Of a stretch of DNA of 38,121 bases, positions 17,080 through 26,409 are shown piece by piece. The notes beneath the pieces are model-generated. The model made no database searches, was not told where the DNA came from, and saw nothing but the letters and a program-made list of their open reading frames with translations. Positions within the stretch are counted from its first letter, which is position 1. Each line of letters opens with the position of its first letter. The DNA is from an uncultured Bacteroidota bacterium (GTDB lineage: Bacteria > Bacteroidota > Bacteroidia > Bacteroidales > WCHB1-69): NCBI GenBank assembly GCA_902786595.1, contig CADADB010000002.1:222011-260131 (forward strand), in the 5' to 3' direction. The position numbers were made by a program, and so were the translations under genes.

Positions 17080-17694
17080 ATGGAAATAAAAACCGCCGAA
17101 TATTTGCAAAGTGAGGTTGACTGGAGAAAATGTCCGGCACCAGATAAGCCCGAATATGCGTTTATCGGAAGGTCCAACGTGGGAAAATCTTCCCTTATCA
17201 ACATGTTGACCAATAACAAGAATCTGGCCAAGACTTCCTCAAAACCTGGAAAAACACAGACTATCAACCATTTCCTGATGAACAAGACATGGTATCTTGT
17301 GGATTTGCCCGGTTACGGTTTCGCCAAGACTTCAAAAACCAACAGGGACAAATGGCGGAAGATGATTTCCGAATACCTTCTTCATCGTGAAAATCTGCAA
17401 GTGGTGTTCGAATTAGTGGATTCTCGTCTGGAACCGCAGCAAATTGATGTCGATTTTATCAACAATCTGGGCGAAAGCGGCATTCCTTTTGTCATTATTT
17501 ACACAAAAGCGGACAAGATTTCTGCCGGCAAGGCCATGAGCAATATCCAGAAAATGAAAAATACGCTTTGTGAAACGTGGGAGGAACTGCCTTTGATGAT
17601 CAAGTCCTCTTCACTTTCAGGTCTTGGCAAGGATCGTATTCTGGATTATATAGAAGAGATTAATCAACAGTTTTATAACACCAATCAACTATAA
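17080..17694 (+). CDS. engB: Ribosome biogenesis GTPase EngB/YsxC
   Basis: EngB (YihA/YsxC) is an essential small GTPase in assembly of the large ribosomal subunit. The 204-residue protein has Walker A GRSNVGKSS (residues 30-38), the switch-I segment KPGKTQTINHF, the DLPGYGFAK switch-II motif and TKAD as the base-recognition motif. The ATG at 17080 is preferred over a GTG two codons upstream. It ends 2 bp before the next lipoprotein gene. Length and motifs are fully typical. Confidence 0.96.
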   Translation: MEIKTAEYLQSEVDWRKCPAPDKPEYAFIGRSNVGKSSLINMLTNNKNLAKTSSKPGKTQTINHFLMNKTWYLVDLPGYGFAKTSKTNRDKWRKMISEYLLHRENLQVVFELVDSRLEPQQIDVDFINNLGESGIPFVIIYTKADKISAGKAMSNIQKMKNTLCETWEELPLMIKSSSLSGLGKDRILDYIEEINQQFYNTNQL

Positions 17695-17696
17695 TT

Positions 17697-18143
17697 ATGA
17701 GAAAAGCAGTGTATTGCCTGATGGCTGTTGTCCTCATTTTGACTTGCAGCTGCTGCAAGACATCCAAGAAGAATATGAAAACCGAAAAATACCCTCTTAT
17801 AGGAACGCAGTGGATGCTGGTGGCCTTACAAGGGGAGGAATTAAGCAAAGAGTTTGCTCTACACCCCTTTGTTGTGTTTGATACGGCAGGCAGTTTTCAG
17901 GGCAATCTCGGATGCAACACATTTTTTGGGGAATACGAGATTTCAAAGAAACAGAAAATGCATTTTGAGTTTCAAGGCGCAACCAAACGTCTCTGTTCCA
18001 AAATGGAAGTTGAGCGGCGTTTTATATCAACCCTGAAACGTGATGTCACTCGTTATGAATTACAGGGTGACGAGCTAATGTTGTTCTCTGAAGATGAGGA
18101 ACTTATGCGTTTTAAAGGGGTGAATTTGGAGGAAGTGGAGTAG
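17697..18143 (+). CDS. META-domain (HslJ-like) lipoprotein
   Basis: A 148-residue lipoprotein. The signal peptide ends at a cysteine-rich lipobox region (LTCSCCK), so lipidation is likely at one of C17-C20. The rest is one META/DUF306 domain, as in E. coli HslJ, with the typical LIGTQWMLVALQGEEL start, FQGNLGCNTFFGEYEI core and a C-terminal DELMLFSEDEELMRFKG strand pair. HslJ has been linked to heat-shock and novobiocin resistance; the biochemical role is unknown. It starts 2 bp after engB. The stop is only 6 bp from the stop of the convergent gene, and a likely terminator lies inside that gene. Confidence 0.85.
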   Translation: MRKAVYCLMAVVLILTCSCCKTSKKNMKTEKYPLIGTQWMLVALQGEELSKEFALHPFVVFDTAGSFQGNLGCNTFFGEYEISKKQKMHFEFQGATKRLCSKMEVERRFISTLKRDVTRYELQGDELMLFSEDEELMRFKGVNLEEVE

Positions 18144-18149
18144 GGGGGA

Positions 18150-19547
18150 CTATAACATAGGATAGCATTCCAGCGTTGCGGAAAGCTTTTCTATGCGAAA
18201 GGAATCATCTAAAGGCAGAACAATGATTCTGTCTTTTTTTGTGTCACCAGTCCCCAAATCCATGTCGCAATGGAAAAGCGCCCTCGTGTCGGTGGTTTGG
18301 TAGCCAAATCGCGAGTAGAAGTCGATGAGGCCAGTTTCGGCTGGGATGAGGAAGGAAAAAGCACAACCATTCTTTTTACACTTCTCTAATATTTTGTGAA
18401 TCAGTTTAGTGGATATTCCTTGGTGTTGATATTCGGGATCTGTGGCGACACCGTAGAGGTAAGCGCCTAACCCTAAATCGGTTTGACAGGGGACCATGAA
18501 AGCCATGGAAACCACCTTCCCGTCCTTTTTTTCATAAATGGAGCAGTGGTTGAAATAGTAGCGGGAAAGAAAAGGATAAATGGATAAGTCACTTTCACCA
18601 AAGCATTTACTCCAAATCTGCATCATGTCGTGCATCTCGGGGCTTAGCTTCAAGGCGGTGGTTTTATACGCCATGAACTCCGGTTCGTAGGAGAGTTTCG
18701 ATTTCCGCAGCCCAGGAATTCCTAAATCCTCTTCTCTGTTAATGTAGATGTATTTTTCTGGTAAATGTTGGGCAAAAAGTTGGTTGATCATTTGATAGAT
18801 GCCTTCATAGCGGATATCCCCTTTTTCAACGTGTGTGCAGAAGAGATGGTCGTTGATGGCGGAACCGTAAGTGAAAGCTACTATTTGCTGGTCAACATAA
18901 AGGGCGCCGCCTATGAGATCAAGTTCTTCAAAATGCTTGAATGCCAGTTGTATAGTGTCATATTCGGCGCTGGCGGATTCATCGTGACCGTGTTGGGCAA
19001 TCCAAGATTCCTCCAGTTGCAGGCAATCTGCGATGTTGTTGCATGTAATGGGTTCATAATGATACGAATAAAGCGAATTGAACTTATTGACATGGTTTCG
19101 CTTTTGAGCATATTTGCGACCTCTGAGCATGCGTAAATCGTCTGCCCGATAGATATAGTCCGCAAAATCACGATTGCGGTCGAATACAAAAGTGTCTGGG
19201 AATTGTTGTTGTAGCAAGGCGCACTCGTCATCGCTGAGTCCCATCAATGACAACGGTTGGTCGTTTTGAGCGGCATCCGCTTCCAATAAAGGGATAATTT
19301 TCGAATAGTCTGGGGTATCGTCCTGAGATATGGCGATGTATGCTGCTTTACGTTCCCCGTTGATGTGTGCGCGCACAACCAGCCAGCCATCTGTCTCTGC
19401 CCATTGGGTGCGGTAATAGCGTTGCCAGCAGAACAAGTTCGTGAATGTGCGGTCACATGTCTGCGATTTTTTTCTCAAATAGGGAAGGAGGATGGCTCGA
19501 TGTTGGATTTCAACGGGTTGAAACTGCAGTTCGGTTTGCATAATCAT
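18150..19547 (-). CDS. DUF2156 / GNAT two-domain acyltransferase-like fusion
   Basis: A 465-residue protein with two acyltransferase-fold parts. The first about 295 residues resemble DUF2156, the GNAT-like catalytic domain of phosphatidylglycerol lysyltransferases; landmarks are FCWQRYY near residue 35, the RKYAQKRNHVNKF segment, and REEDLGIPGLRKSKLSY. The last about 160 residues form a GNAT N-acetyltransferase, with the acetyl-CoA loop region YGVATDPEYQHQGISTKLI. There are no membrane helices, so it lacks the flippase part of MprF and its product is unknown. The start is ATG 19547 or 19541; longer starts would run into the upstream terminator at 19557-19581. As far as I recall, relatives in Bacteroides encode the two parts as separate neighbouring genes. 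Confidence 0.8.
   Translation of the reverse strand: MIMQTELQFQPVEIQHRAILLPYLRKKSQTCDRTFTNLFCWQRYYRTQWAETDGWLVVRAHINGERKAAYIAISQDDTPDYSKIIPLLEADAAQNDQPLSLMGLSDDECALLQQQFPDTFVFDRNRDFADYIYRADDLRMLRGRKYAQKRNHVNKFNSLYSYHYEPITCNNIADCLQLEESWIAQHGHDESASAEYDTIQLAFKHFEELDLIGGALYVDQQIVAFTYGSAINDHLFCTHVEKGDIRYEGIYQMINQLFAQHLPEKYIYINREEDLGIPGLRKSKLSYEPEFMAYKTTALKLSPEMHDMMQIWSKCFGESDLSIYPFLSRYYFNHCSIYEKKDGKVVSMAFMVPCQTDLGLGAYLYGVATDPEYQHQGISTKLIHKILEKCKKNGCAFSFLIPAETGLIDFYSRFGYQTTDTRALFHCDMDLGTGDTKKDRIIVLPLDDSFRIEKLSATLECYPML
18214..18240 (+). terminator. Probable terminator of the engB-META unit
   Basis: GGCAGAA (18214-18220), a 6-nt loop CAATGA, TTCTGTC (18227-18233) with one G-T pair, then seven Ts. 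It sits about 70 bp past the META-lipoprotein stop, within the 3' coding end of the convergent gene. Confidence 0.6.
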
Positions 19548-19548
19548 A

Positions 19549-19581
19549 AAAAAATTGACCTCTTTCATTGCGAAAGAGGTC
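19549..19581 (-). terminator. Rho-independent terminator after the gldJ-like gene
   Basis: GACCTCTTTC (19557-19566), loop ATTGC, GAAAGAGGTC (19572-19581). Read on the minus strand it is followed by a T-rich run (complement of 19549-19556). It ends the porP-gldJ transcript. Confidence 0.85.
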
Positions 19582-19608
19582 ATGTTATTATATTATCCGT
19601 ATTGGAAA

Positions 19609-21105
19609 CTATCTACGTTTGCCTTGGGTTTGTGAACCGACGCGAGACATTGCGCAGCGGAATCCGATATAGTCAGCGGCTTCGTCTTCATCCAAGTAGC
19701 GTCTGGTGCCAGGGGAGGACCAGTAAGGAATATCTTTCCAAGAACCGCCTTTATAGACGCGGGCATGGTCACCGACGAGGGAGAAGTCGTAGTTTGCGGT
19801 CGTCTTGGCATACATCTGATCGGTGGCCTCCTCATTGGTGGTGGCATTTTTCCAGTCGTCCATATTCTTGAGTGACTGCCAGTCGCCGTCCAAGTAGTTC
19901 TTGTTGTCGGCGGCGCGGTAGTTACGTCTTCTGTCGTTCTTGAAGTCCGAAACGGGAACCATGGGGATTCTACCCACGCTGTCACGTTCAGCAACTGTAC
20001 CGTCTTCCAGCAGTTTCTTTGTTTCAAAGTAGTTACCACGGAATGGGTTATATTCGGTCACGTCGTCGTGAGAGGTTTGACGGTAAACATCCATGACCCA
20101 TTCGGAGACATTACCGGCCATTTGATACAAACCGTAGTCGTTCGGCCAATCGGATTTAACCTCCTTGGTGTAGAAGCCGCCGTCATTAAGAGCGCTGGCG
20201 ACACCCATATAGTCACCACGGCCGCGGCGCATGTCGGTCATGAAGTCGCCATAGTATTTCTTGTCCTCGGTACGCAGCTGTTGACCGTTCCAAGGATACA
20301 CTTTGCGTTCGAGAACACGCTCGTTCAATGTGTTGCCGACGGTAGCGTAAGCGGCATATTCCCATTCGGCTTCAGTAGGCAGGCGGTATTTCGGCAAGAG
20401 GATACCGTCTTCCATCTTCACATTGCGGTATTCACCGCTGGAGATGTAGCGGAGACGTTTCTGGCCTTCTGCCTCGTAAGATTCGTAGGTCAGATAGGCG
20501 TCGGTGTTGAAGTATCCTTCTGCGGAAGGGGTTTCGGAGAATTCAATGTAACCGCGGTCAACGAGAATTTGTTCGTTGACACGGTCGGTACGCCAAGCGG
20601 CGTAGTTCGTGGCCTGCAGCCAGTTGACACCGACCACGGGGTAGTAGCGGAAGGCAGGGTGGCGGAAGTAGTTTTCCACTTGGGGCTCGTTGTAGCTCAA
20701 GCGGTCGCGCCAAACGGCCTCATCAGGGACGGCGTTGTCATAGACCACTTTCAAGTCCTGGGGAATGAAGACGCGTTCCAGCCAATAGAGGTACTCGAGA
20801 TAGTCAACGTTGGCGATTTCGCATTCATCCATATAGAAGGAGGCGACGGAAACGCGACGCGGGGTGTTGTTCCAGTCTTTCATGACATCCTCTTCCATCT
20901 GGCCCATCACAAAAGAGCCGCCTTCGATGAAGACGAGGCCGGGGCCGGTAGCTTGCTCCTCGAAGGGAGCCACCTCGAAACCGCCGTTCTTGGCATCATT
21001 GTAATTCCAACCCGTGGTGGCGGATTTTTCCTTTTTACATGAGGACATGCCTAACAGCAGCGCTGCTACGGTAAACAATCCAAATAATTTCTTTGCTGTA
21101 TTCAT
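19609..21105 (-). CDS. gldJ: GldJ-like T9SS/gliding lipoprotein (SUMF1 fold)
   Basis: A 498-residue outer-membrane lipoprotein with lipobox MSSC (Cys23), followed by a formylglycine-generating-enzyme (SUMF1) fold. Features include GPGLVFIEGGSFVMGQ near residues 54-69, DVMKDWNNTPRRVSV, FYMDECEIAN, VVGVNWLQATNYAAWR, MAGNVSEWVMDVYR and a C-terminal YKGGSWKD...GFRCAM. The WNYNDAKNGGFE opening and the DVMKDWNNTP segment are, from memory, typical of GldJ rather than GldK/PorK. In Flavobacterium johnsoniae GldJ is needed for gliding and for stable GldK, and, from memory, gldJ lies beside porU and porV, as here. Catalytic formylglycine synthesis is not expected. Gliding itself is not implied. The gene follows porP on the same transcript. 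Confidence 0.85.
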   Translation of the reverse strand: MNTAKKLFGLFTVAALLLGMSSCKKEKSATTGWNYNDAKNGGFEVAPFEEQATGPGLVFIEGGSFVMGQMEEDVMKDWNNTPRRVSVASFYMDECEIANVDYLEYLYWLERVFIPQDLKVVYDNAVPDEAVWRDRLSYNEPQVENYFRHPAFRYYPVVGVNWLQATNYAAWRTDRVNEQILVDRGYIEFSETPSAEGYFNTDAYLTYESYEAEGQKRLRYISSGEYRNVKMEDGILLPKYRLPTEAEWEYAAYATVGNTLNERVLERKVYPWNGQQLRTEDKKYYGDFMTDMRRGRGDYMGVASALNDGGFYTKEVKSDWPNDYGLYQMAGNVSEWVMDVYRQTSHDDVTEYNPFRGNYFETKKLLEDGTVAERDSVGRIPMVPVSDFKNDRRRNYRAADNKNYLDGDWQSLKNMDDWKNATTNEEATDQMYAKTTANYDFSLVGDHARVYKGGSWKDIPYWSSPGTRRYLDEDEAADYIGFRCAMSRVGSQTQGKRR

Positions 21106-21155
21106 TGTTTGAATGATTATTTCTGTTTGTTAATGAAAATGTTACATGATTAAAA

Positions 21156-22235
21156 TTAGTACGACGGGCAATTGAGGTCCTTGATTGCTTTGCGTTTGTT
21201 GGGACAAGGGAGCAGGAACTGCAGCGACACCTCGTGGGAACCGCCAGTGTAGTTGGCTAATTTGCTGATGGTGGCATCGTAGGAGTAGGCCACTTTGAAC
21301 CATTCGTATTCCACACCGAACATCACGATGAGCGCATCCATGTTGTGGTAGGAGATGGGTTGCGTGATAGCGATGCCGTTGGTGTCGGTGCCCACGTATG
21401 CCTGGCCTTTGTAGGTCAAGCCATGACGGAGCCACAAGCCGACGGTGAAAGGATAGAAGTTGAGATAGAAACCTTCGCTGAAGTAGTTGAAGTTCTGTTG
21501 ATGTTGGTATATGAAATTCGGGCTGATAGAGATGTCGCCGAAAGAAGTCTCTTTTTTACTTTTCCGTTTCAGATCGAAATAGGCGCCGACATGGGCAGTC
21601 CATTTCACAGGACGGTAATCGTATGCGCTCAAACCGTTGGAGATGAAACCTTTGGCACCGACCACGGGGATGATGTGGTGAGCTGCCATGCCGAAGTAAA
21701 GATGGGGTGTGTAACCCAAGAAACCGGCGGCCATGTCAAATGAATGTATGGCCAGACTGTTGGGTTGGATTTCGGAGGTTTGATAGATAAAACCGTATTT
21801 CGGGTCGATCATGTCGGGGAAGGTAAGTGCTTCCCAGTTGAGGCCGCGGTATTCGTATGATGCTTGCAAGGCAAAACGCATGTTGAAATTCTTCGCCACT
21901 TTCAATTTGAAAGAATACATGGCACTGGCCGTGTACGTGTTGATGATGCCGCCCTCGCCTGCGCGGTCACCGAACAGCAGCACACCGACACCACCGGAAA
22001 TCTTGTCAAAATGTTCATCGTAGGATGCCGTATAGGTCATGAATGTTCCCGGTGCGGAAGGCCATTGGTCGCGAAAATGAAACGCAAGCCGTGGACAAAC
22101 ATTAGTACCTGCAAAGGCAGGGTTCAAATATAGCGGGTTGGCATAATATTGCGAAAACATGGCATCTTGAGCTTGAAGACGCAAGCCCGACACGGCCAAC
22201 ACGATGGATATTATGATAGCGATTCGGTTTTTCAT
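21156..22235 (-). CDS. porP: T9SS outer-membrane protein, PorP/SprF family
   Basis: A 359-residue outer-membrane beta-barrel of the PorP/SprF family. A signal peptide of about 22 residues ends LRLQAQ, followed by the family hallmark DAMFSQYYANPLYLNPAFAGT. The rest shows the alternating hydrophobic pattern of barrel strands, with frequent aromatic residues. PorP is a T9SS component and SprF helps export specific adhesins such as SprB; many Bacteroidota carry several paralogs, so the exact role is open. It is the first gene of the leftward unit, transcribed divergently from porU, with gldJ 50 bp downstream. Confidence 0.9.
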   Translation of the reverse strand: MKNRIAIIISIVLAVSGLRLQAQDAMFSQYYANPLYLNPAFAGTNVCPRLAFHFRDQWPSAPGTFMTYTASYDEHFDKISGGVGVLLFGDRAGEGGIINTYTASAMYSFKLKVAKNFNMRFALQASYEYRGLNWEALTFPDMIDPKYGFIYQTSEIQPNSLAIHSFDMAAGFLGYTPHLYFGMAAHHIIPVVGAKGFISNGLSAYDYRPVKWTAHVGAYFDLKRKSKKETSFGDISISPNFIYQHQQNFNYFSEGFYLNFYPFTVGLWLRHGLTYKGQAYVGTDTNGIAITQPISYHNMDALIVMFGVEYEWFKVAYSYDATISKLANYTGGSHEVSLQFLLPCPNKRKAIKDLNCPSY

Positions 22236-22255
22236 ATCATTTCATTTATAGCGGG

Positions 22256-22263
22256 CAAAGATA
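22256..22263 (-). promoter_or_regulatory. -7 box for porP-gldJ
   Basis: Minus-strand TATCTTTG, a TAnnTTTG match, about 20 bp before the porP ATG, giving a very short leader. The remaining 108 bp to porU shows no comparable plus-strand box. Confidence 0.65.
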
Positions 22264-22371
22264 CAAATTTTTTTAACGCGTTTAAACCTTGATTTGTTAC
22301 ATTTTTTCTGCAATAATTTTAACGGCATTTCGTTAAGAAAATTGTAAGCTTTCTTATCAAATAAACGTAAA

Positions 22372-25300
22372 ATGAAACATTATTCTTGGGTACGACTTTT
22401 ATTTTTTATACTCTTTTTTATACAACTGATTGATAGTCAATCTCAAACGATTGAAAAAAAATATTCTTTCGACTGGCGGAACCCCCAAACGCATACCTTC
22501 GAAAATGGGTTTTCAGAGACTTTTCTCTATTTCGAGCACGCCGTTTTCGGTGGCGAATTTCAGGAATTGCCTTCTGTTTATGAGGCCATCCCTGTTGAAA
22601 ACTTTTTTTCCGAATACGACGTCAAGGTGGTCGCCCAGGAGTTTGCCGACATGAGTGCGGAGGAGTGCCGGCTGGTGCCTTCCGGATTTCAGCAGACCGA
22701 AGTCAATTACCGGGTCGTCTCCGCATACGACAGGAAGGAGATCTTTGCCCTGCTTACGTTTATCCCCATTGTAAAAGTCTCAGACGGCCATTATCAGAAA
22801 TTATTGTCTCTCACGCTGGAGATTGCCGGTAAGAAAGTGGCTGAGTCCAAAGGCGTGCGCGGACATGCCACGCAATCGGTGCTGGCATCGGGACAATGGT
22901 ACAACTTCTCGCTGACGGAAACGGGCATTTACAAGGTGACAGGGCAGGATTTGGCCGCGATGGGCATGTCCATTCCCGTTGTCTCTTCACAACTGGCGCT
23001 TTTCGGGAACAGCGGCAGGATGTTGCCCGAGTCGAACGATGTGGAGCGCATCGATGACCTGCGTGAGATTCCGATTCAGGTGTCCGATGGAGGAGACGGT
23101 TCTTTCGACAACGGGGACTATTTCCTGTTTTACGGGGAGTCGCCTCACGGTATCTCGTATGATACGGTGAATCACAAGTTTACCCACTCTTACAACATCT
23201 ATTCGGATGCTTCTTTTTATTTCATCACACCTACTCCCGGCATTGGCGAAAAAAAGCGGATTCAAACGGTTAACAACGAGCAGCTTGTGGAAAATGTGAC
23301 CGTGCAGGATTTTCAGTTTTTCGGTTTCTATGAAACAGATGCGGTAAACCTGTGTGAGACGGGAAAAACATGGTATGGAGATCGCTTTGACGCCACCTTG
23401 ACTCACGACTACACCTTGCGTTTGGCTGGCACCCCTATGGGAGTGGGCAGGATTTCCGTTCGCGGGGCATCTTCGGCGGCCACCTCCTCGTTTTTCCAGG
23501 TTTCCGTTAACCAGAACAATATCGGAAACATTGTCATCGGCCCCACAACGGGCAGCATTGTTTGCATTCATACGGATGAATTGACATTGAACACCTCGTC
23601 GAAGGATTTGAATGTGGCATTGACGTATAGCAAGCCGACTGTCTCCTCGGCGGGTTATCTGGACTGGATTGAGGTGGAGATTCCTTGTGCTCTGACTTTG
23701 AGGGACGGACAGACTTGTTTCCGAAATCCTTCGACGGTGGGCAGTGGTAATGTCGCCCGGTTTAACATATCGGGTGTGTCCGCCTCCGCTTCGTTGTGGG
23801 ATGTCACGGATCCGTCCCAGACGGTGCGTATCTCGCTGACTTCAGACGGGCAAGGGGCGCATTTCAAGTCCGCCACGGATGTCTTGCGCGAGTTTATTGT
23901 CTTTGACGGCACGAGCTACAAATCCGTGACGCCATTATCCTCCGTGGCCAACCAGAATTTGCATGCCACTGGCGCAGTGGATATGGTGATTGTCACGCAT
24001 CCCGATTTCATGGCACAAGCTAACCGATTGGCTAAATACCGTGTCGAAAATGACGGGCTGAATGTGAAAGTGGTGACTCCGCAGCAGATTTACAACGAGT
24101 TCTCCAGCGGCTCCCAAGATCCTATCGCAATCAGGGACTACATGAAGCTGATTTACGATAGAACCGGGAAGGAATATCCGAAATATCTTCTGCTTTTTGG
24201 CCGGCCGAGTTACGATTTTCGTGGAAGGGAACAGGGAACAAGCCTGTATGTCCCCAATTACCAGTATAATACGGCACAAAAGTCCCAGAACAGTCCGTAT
24301 TATCATCTGTATGAGACCCGTCAATACTCTAACGACGATGCGTTTGGCCTTCTGGATGACGGGGAAGGGGCGGAAGGTTATGGCTTGTTCGACTTGGCTG
24401 TCGGCCGATTCCCATGCACGACCAATTCCCAGGCTGTCACGGCGGTGGATAAAAGCATCCGTTACACGGAGAAACAGAATCTGGTGGAAGAAAATTCCGC
24501 ACAAATCTCCAATTTTGGGGACTGGCGTAATGTGATGGCGTTTGTGGCGGATGATGAGGAGAGCAACGACTTTGTGATTCATGCCGACAAGTTCACTAAA
24601 ATCGTGGATACCACCAACCCCACCATCAATTTCGATAAGATATACCTGGACGCTTACCAGCAGGTGTCCAACGCTGGCGGGCAACGCTATCCGGCGGCGG
24701 CAGCGGATATTAACAGCCGGATGAACAGAGGTGCGCTGTTCTATACGTATATCGGACATAGTGGAAAGGACGGCTGGGCGGCGGAGCGCGTGTTCGAAAA
24801 TGCCGATGTCAACCGGTGGACGAACAAATACAACCTCACGGCATTGCTGTCCCTTTCCTGTACGTTTGCCTTTTACGATCGGGCAACGTTGTCGCCTGCT
24901 GACCTGATTTTCTTTCATCCCAACGGAGGAGCATTCTCGGTCATCGCTGCCACCCGCGAGGCATGGTCGCTCCCGAACAACGATTTTGGCGAGTACATAT
25001 TCAAACTGATGTTTTCGAAAGACAATGCCGGCCAGAACTACTCTGTCAGCGACATCGAACGCAAAGCGAAGAATATGTTCTTCCCAAGAAAAAACTTGGA
25101 GATGTTTGTCTATTTTGGCGACCCGTCCATTAAATTGGCAATCCCGAAATACAAAGTTGTCACCGATTCCATCAACCATCATGCGGTGGCATCTTCCTCC
25201 GACACCGTCAGGGCTTTGTCGAAGGTGACGGTTAGCGGGCATCTGGCAGATGGTGACATGCAGCTTGTCAACAATTTCAACGGAACTGTTTTCCCTTTGG

Positions 25301-26232
25301 TTTTCGACAAAAAAGTGCGGACACAGACATTGCTCAATGATCCTAATCCCAATATGGATCCTTTTGAATTTGACATACAGAAGAGTGTGCTGTTCAAGGG
25401 AAATGTGACGGTCAAAGACGGGCGGTTCCAGTTCTCGTTTTATGTTCCCAAAGACATTGATTACAGTTTCGGTAACGGAAAAATAAGCTATTATGCCCGC
25501 AGCACGAATGAAGATGCGGCTGGAGTGTTCACGAACTTCACTATTGGTGGTATGGACACTGCAGGTGTTGAGGATCATGAAAGTCCTGTGATAGAGTTGT
25601 TTATGAATGATGAAAATTTCGTGAACGGGGGTGTCACGAATCAGAATCCCGTATTGATTGCCAAGATTTCAGACAATTTAGGGGTCAACACAACAGGAAA
25701 TGGCATCGGACACGATTTGACCGGGGTGCTGGACCGTGCCACTGGTTCCAAGATTGTTCTGAACGATTATTACCAAACCGAGAAAGACAGTTTCAACAGA
25801 GGGGTGGTGCGTTATCGTCTGCAGAATCTGGCGCCGGGTGAACATACTATTTCTGTCCGTGCATGGGATGTCAACAACAACAGTGCCGAGCAGGAACTCA
25901 CTTTCAAAGTGATGAGCGAAGACAAGTTTGAGCTGAGTCATGTGCTGAACTATCCGAATCCGTTCACCACCCACACCGATTTCTATTTTGAGCATAATCA
26001 GCCGGGAGGTACCTTTGACATTCAAGTCCAGATTTTCACCATTTCAGGAAAACTGGTGAAAACCATATTTGATAATCAATACATGGACGGAAACCGTTGT
26101 CGTGCCATTTCGTGGGACGGTCTGGATGATTATGGTGACAAGTTGGCTAAAGGCACCTATTTGTACCGTCTTCGTGTGAAGAATCAGGATAATCAAACGG
26201 CTGAGGTGATTGAAAAGCTTGTGATTCTCTGA
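22372..26232 (+). CDS. porU: Type IX secretion sortase PorU
   Basis: A 1286-residue cell-surface cysteine peptidase of the gingipain family (C25). PorU removes the C-terminal sorting signal of T9SS cargo and attaches the protein to A-LPS. A signal peptide of about 24 residues is followed by a beta-rich N-terminal part. The C25 domain has the catalytic His in YIGHSGKDGW (H796) and Cys in LSLSCTFAF (C830), with ATREAW downstream. Then come Ig-like modules and a C-terminal T9SS-like domain (last about 85 residues) containing LNYPNPF, FTISGKLVKT and the terminal KGTYLYRLRVK strand. It is somewhat longer than P. gingivalis PorU (about 1158). It is divergent from porP and followed by porV. Confidence 0.95.
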   Translation: MKHYSWVRLLFFILFFIQLIDSQSQTIEKKYSFDWRNPQTHTFENGFSETFLYFEHAVFGGEFQELPSVYEAIPVENFFSEYDVKVVAQEFADMSAEECRLVPSGFQQTEVNYRVVSAYDRKEIFALLTFIPIVKVSDGHYQKLLSLTLEIAGKKVAESKGVRGHATQSVLASGQWYNFSLTETGIYKVTGQDLAAMGMSIPVVSSQLALFGNSGRMLPESNDVERIDDLREIPIQVSDGGDGSFDNGDYFLFYGESPHGISYDTVNHKFTHSYNIYSDASFYFITPTPGIGEKKRIQTVNNEQLVENVTVQDFQFFGFYETDAVNLCETGKTWYGDRFDATLTHDYTLRLAGTPMGVGRISVRGASSAATSSFFQVSVNQNNIGNIVIGPTTGSIVCIHTDELTLNTSSKDLNVALTYSKPTVSSAGYLDWIEVEIPCALTLRDGQTCFRNPSTVGSGNVARFNISGVSASASLWDVTDPSQTVRISLTSDGQGAHFKSATDVLREFIVFDGTSYKSVTPLSSVANQNLHATGAVDMVIVTHPDFMAQANRLAKYRVENDGLNVKVVTPQQIYNEFSSGSQDPIAIRDYMKLIYDRTGKEYPKYLLLFGRPSYDFRGREQGTSLYVPNYQYNTAQKSQNSPYYHLYETRQYSNDDAFGLLDDGEGAEGYGLFDLAVGRFPCTTNSQAVTAVDKSIRYTEKQNLVEENSAQISNFGDWRNVMAFVADDEESNDFVIHADKFTKIVDTTNPTINFDKIYLDAYQQVSNAGGQRYPAAAADINSRMNRGALFYTYIGHSGKDGWAAERVFENADVNRWTNKYNLTALLSLSCTFAFYDRATLSPADLIFFHPNGGAFSVIAATREAWSLPNNDFGEYIFKLMFSKDNAGQNYSVSDIERKAKNMFFPRKNLEMFVYFGDPSIKLAIPKYKVVTDSINHHAVASSSDTVRALSKVTVSGHLADGDMQLVNNFNGTVFPLVFDKKVRTQTLLNDPNPNMDPFEFDIQKSVLFKGNVTVKDGRFQFSFYVPKDIDYSFGNGKISYYARSTNEDAAGVFTNFTIGGMDTAGVEDHESPVIELFMNDENFVNGGVTNQNPVLIAKISDNLGVNTTGNGIGHDLTGVLDRATGSKIVLNDYYQTEKDSFNRGVVRYRLQNLAPGEHTISVRAWDVNNNSAEQELTFKVMSEDKFELSHVLNYPNPFTTHTDFYFEHNQPGGTFDIQVQIFTISGKLVKTIFDNQYMDGNRCRAISWDGLDDYGDKLAKGTYLYRLRVKNQDNQTAEVIEKLVIL

Positions 26233-26282
26233 TGCAGAGGAAGTGATGATCCTGGTTTAACATATTGTCAAACAGTATGTTA

Positions 26283-26290
26283 TATTTTTG
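26283..26290 (+). promoter_or_regulatory. -7 box upstream of porV
   Basis: TATTTTTG matching TAnnTTTG, 119 bp before the porV ATG. An imperfect inverted repeat AACATA/TATGTT (26259-26264 and 26276-26281) lies just upstream and could be an operator. The leader of about 110 nt is AT-rich with no obvious structure. Confidence 0.5.
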
Positions 26291-26409
26291 CTTTTTTTTG
26301 AAACATTTTTTTTGGAATTTCGTAATAATAAAAATGCGAAAAGGTCGTTAATGGTTTTTTTGAAATAAATTATAGTTAAACATAAACCCCGTAAAACTAA
26401 TAACAAGTA

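Noticed and set aside
20068-21042. 324-residue plus-strand open frame inside the gldJ-like gene
   Set aside because: Antisense to a well-supported gene; the composition (rich in V, H, F, G) is typical of a complementary-frame shadow.
23935-25578. 547-residue minus-strand open frame inside porU
   Set aside because: It lies fully antisense to the intact PorU C25 region, has no recognisable domain and no promoter. It is a shadow of biased codon use.
26202-26232. PorU as T9SS cargo only, because it has a C-terminal sorting-type domain
   Set aside because: PorU itself carries such a domain in P. gingivalis. The size, the C25 His/Cys motifs and the neighbour porV identify it as the sortase.
26259-26281. 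Inverted repeat AACATA/TATGTT as a porU terminator
   Set aside because: The stem is only 6 AT-rich bp with an 11-nt loop and no immediate T-run. It is mentioned only as a possible operator near the porV box.
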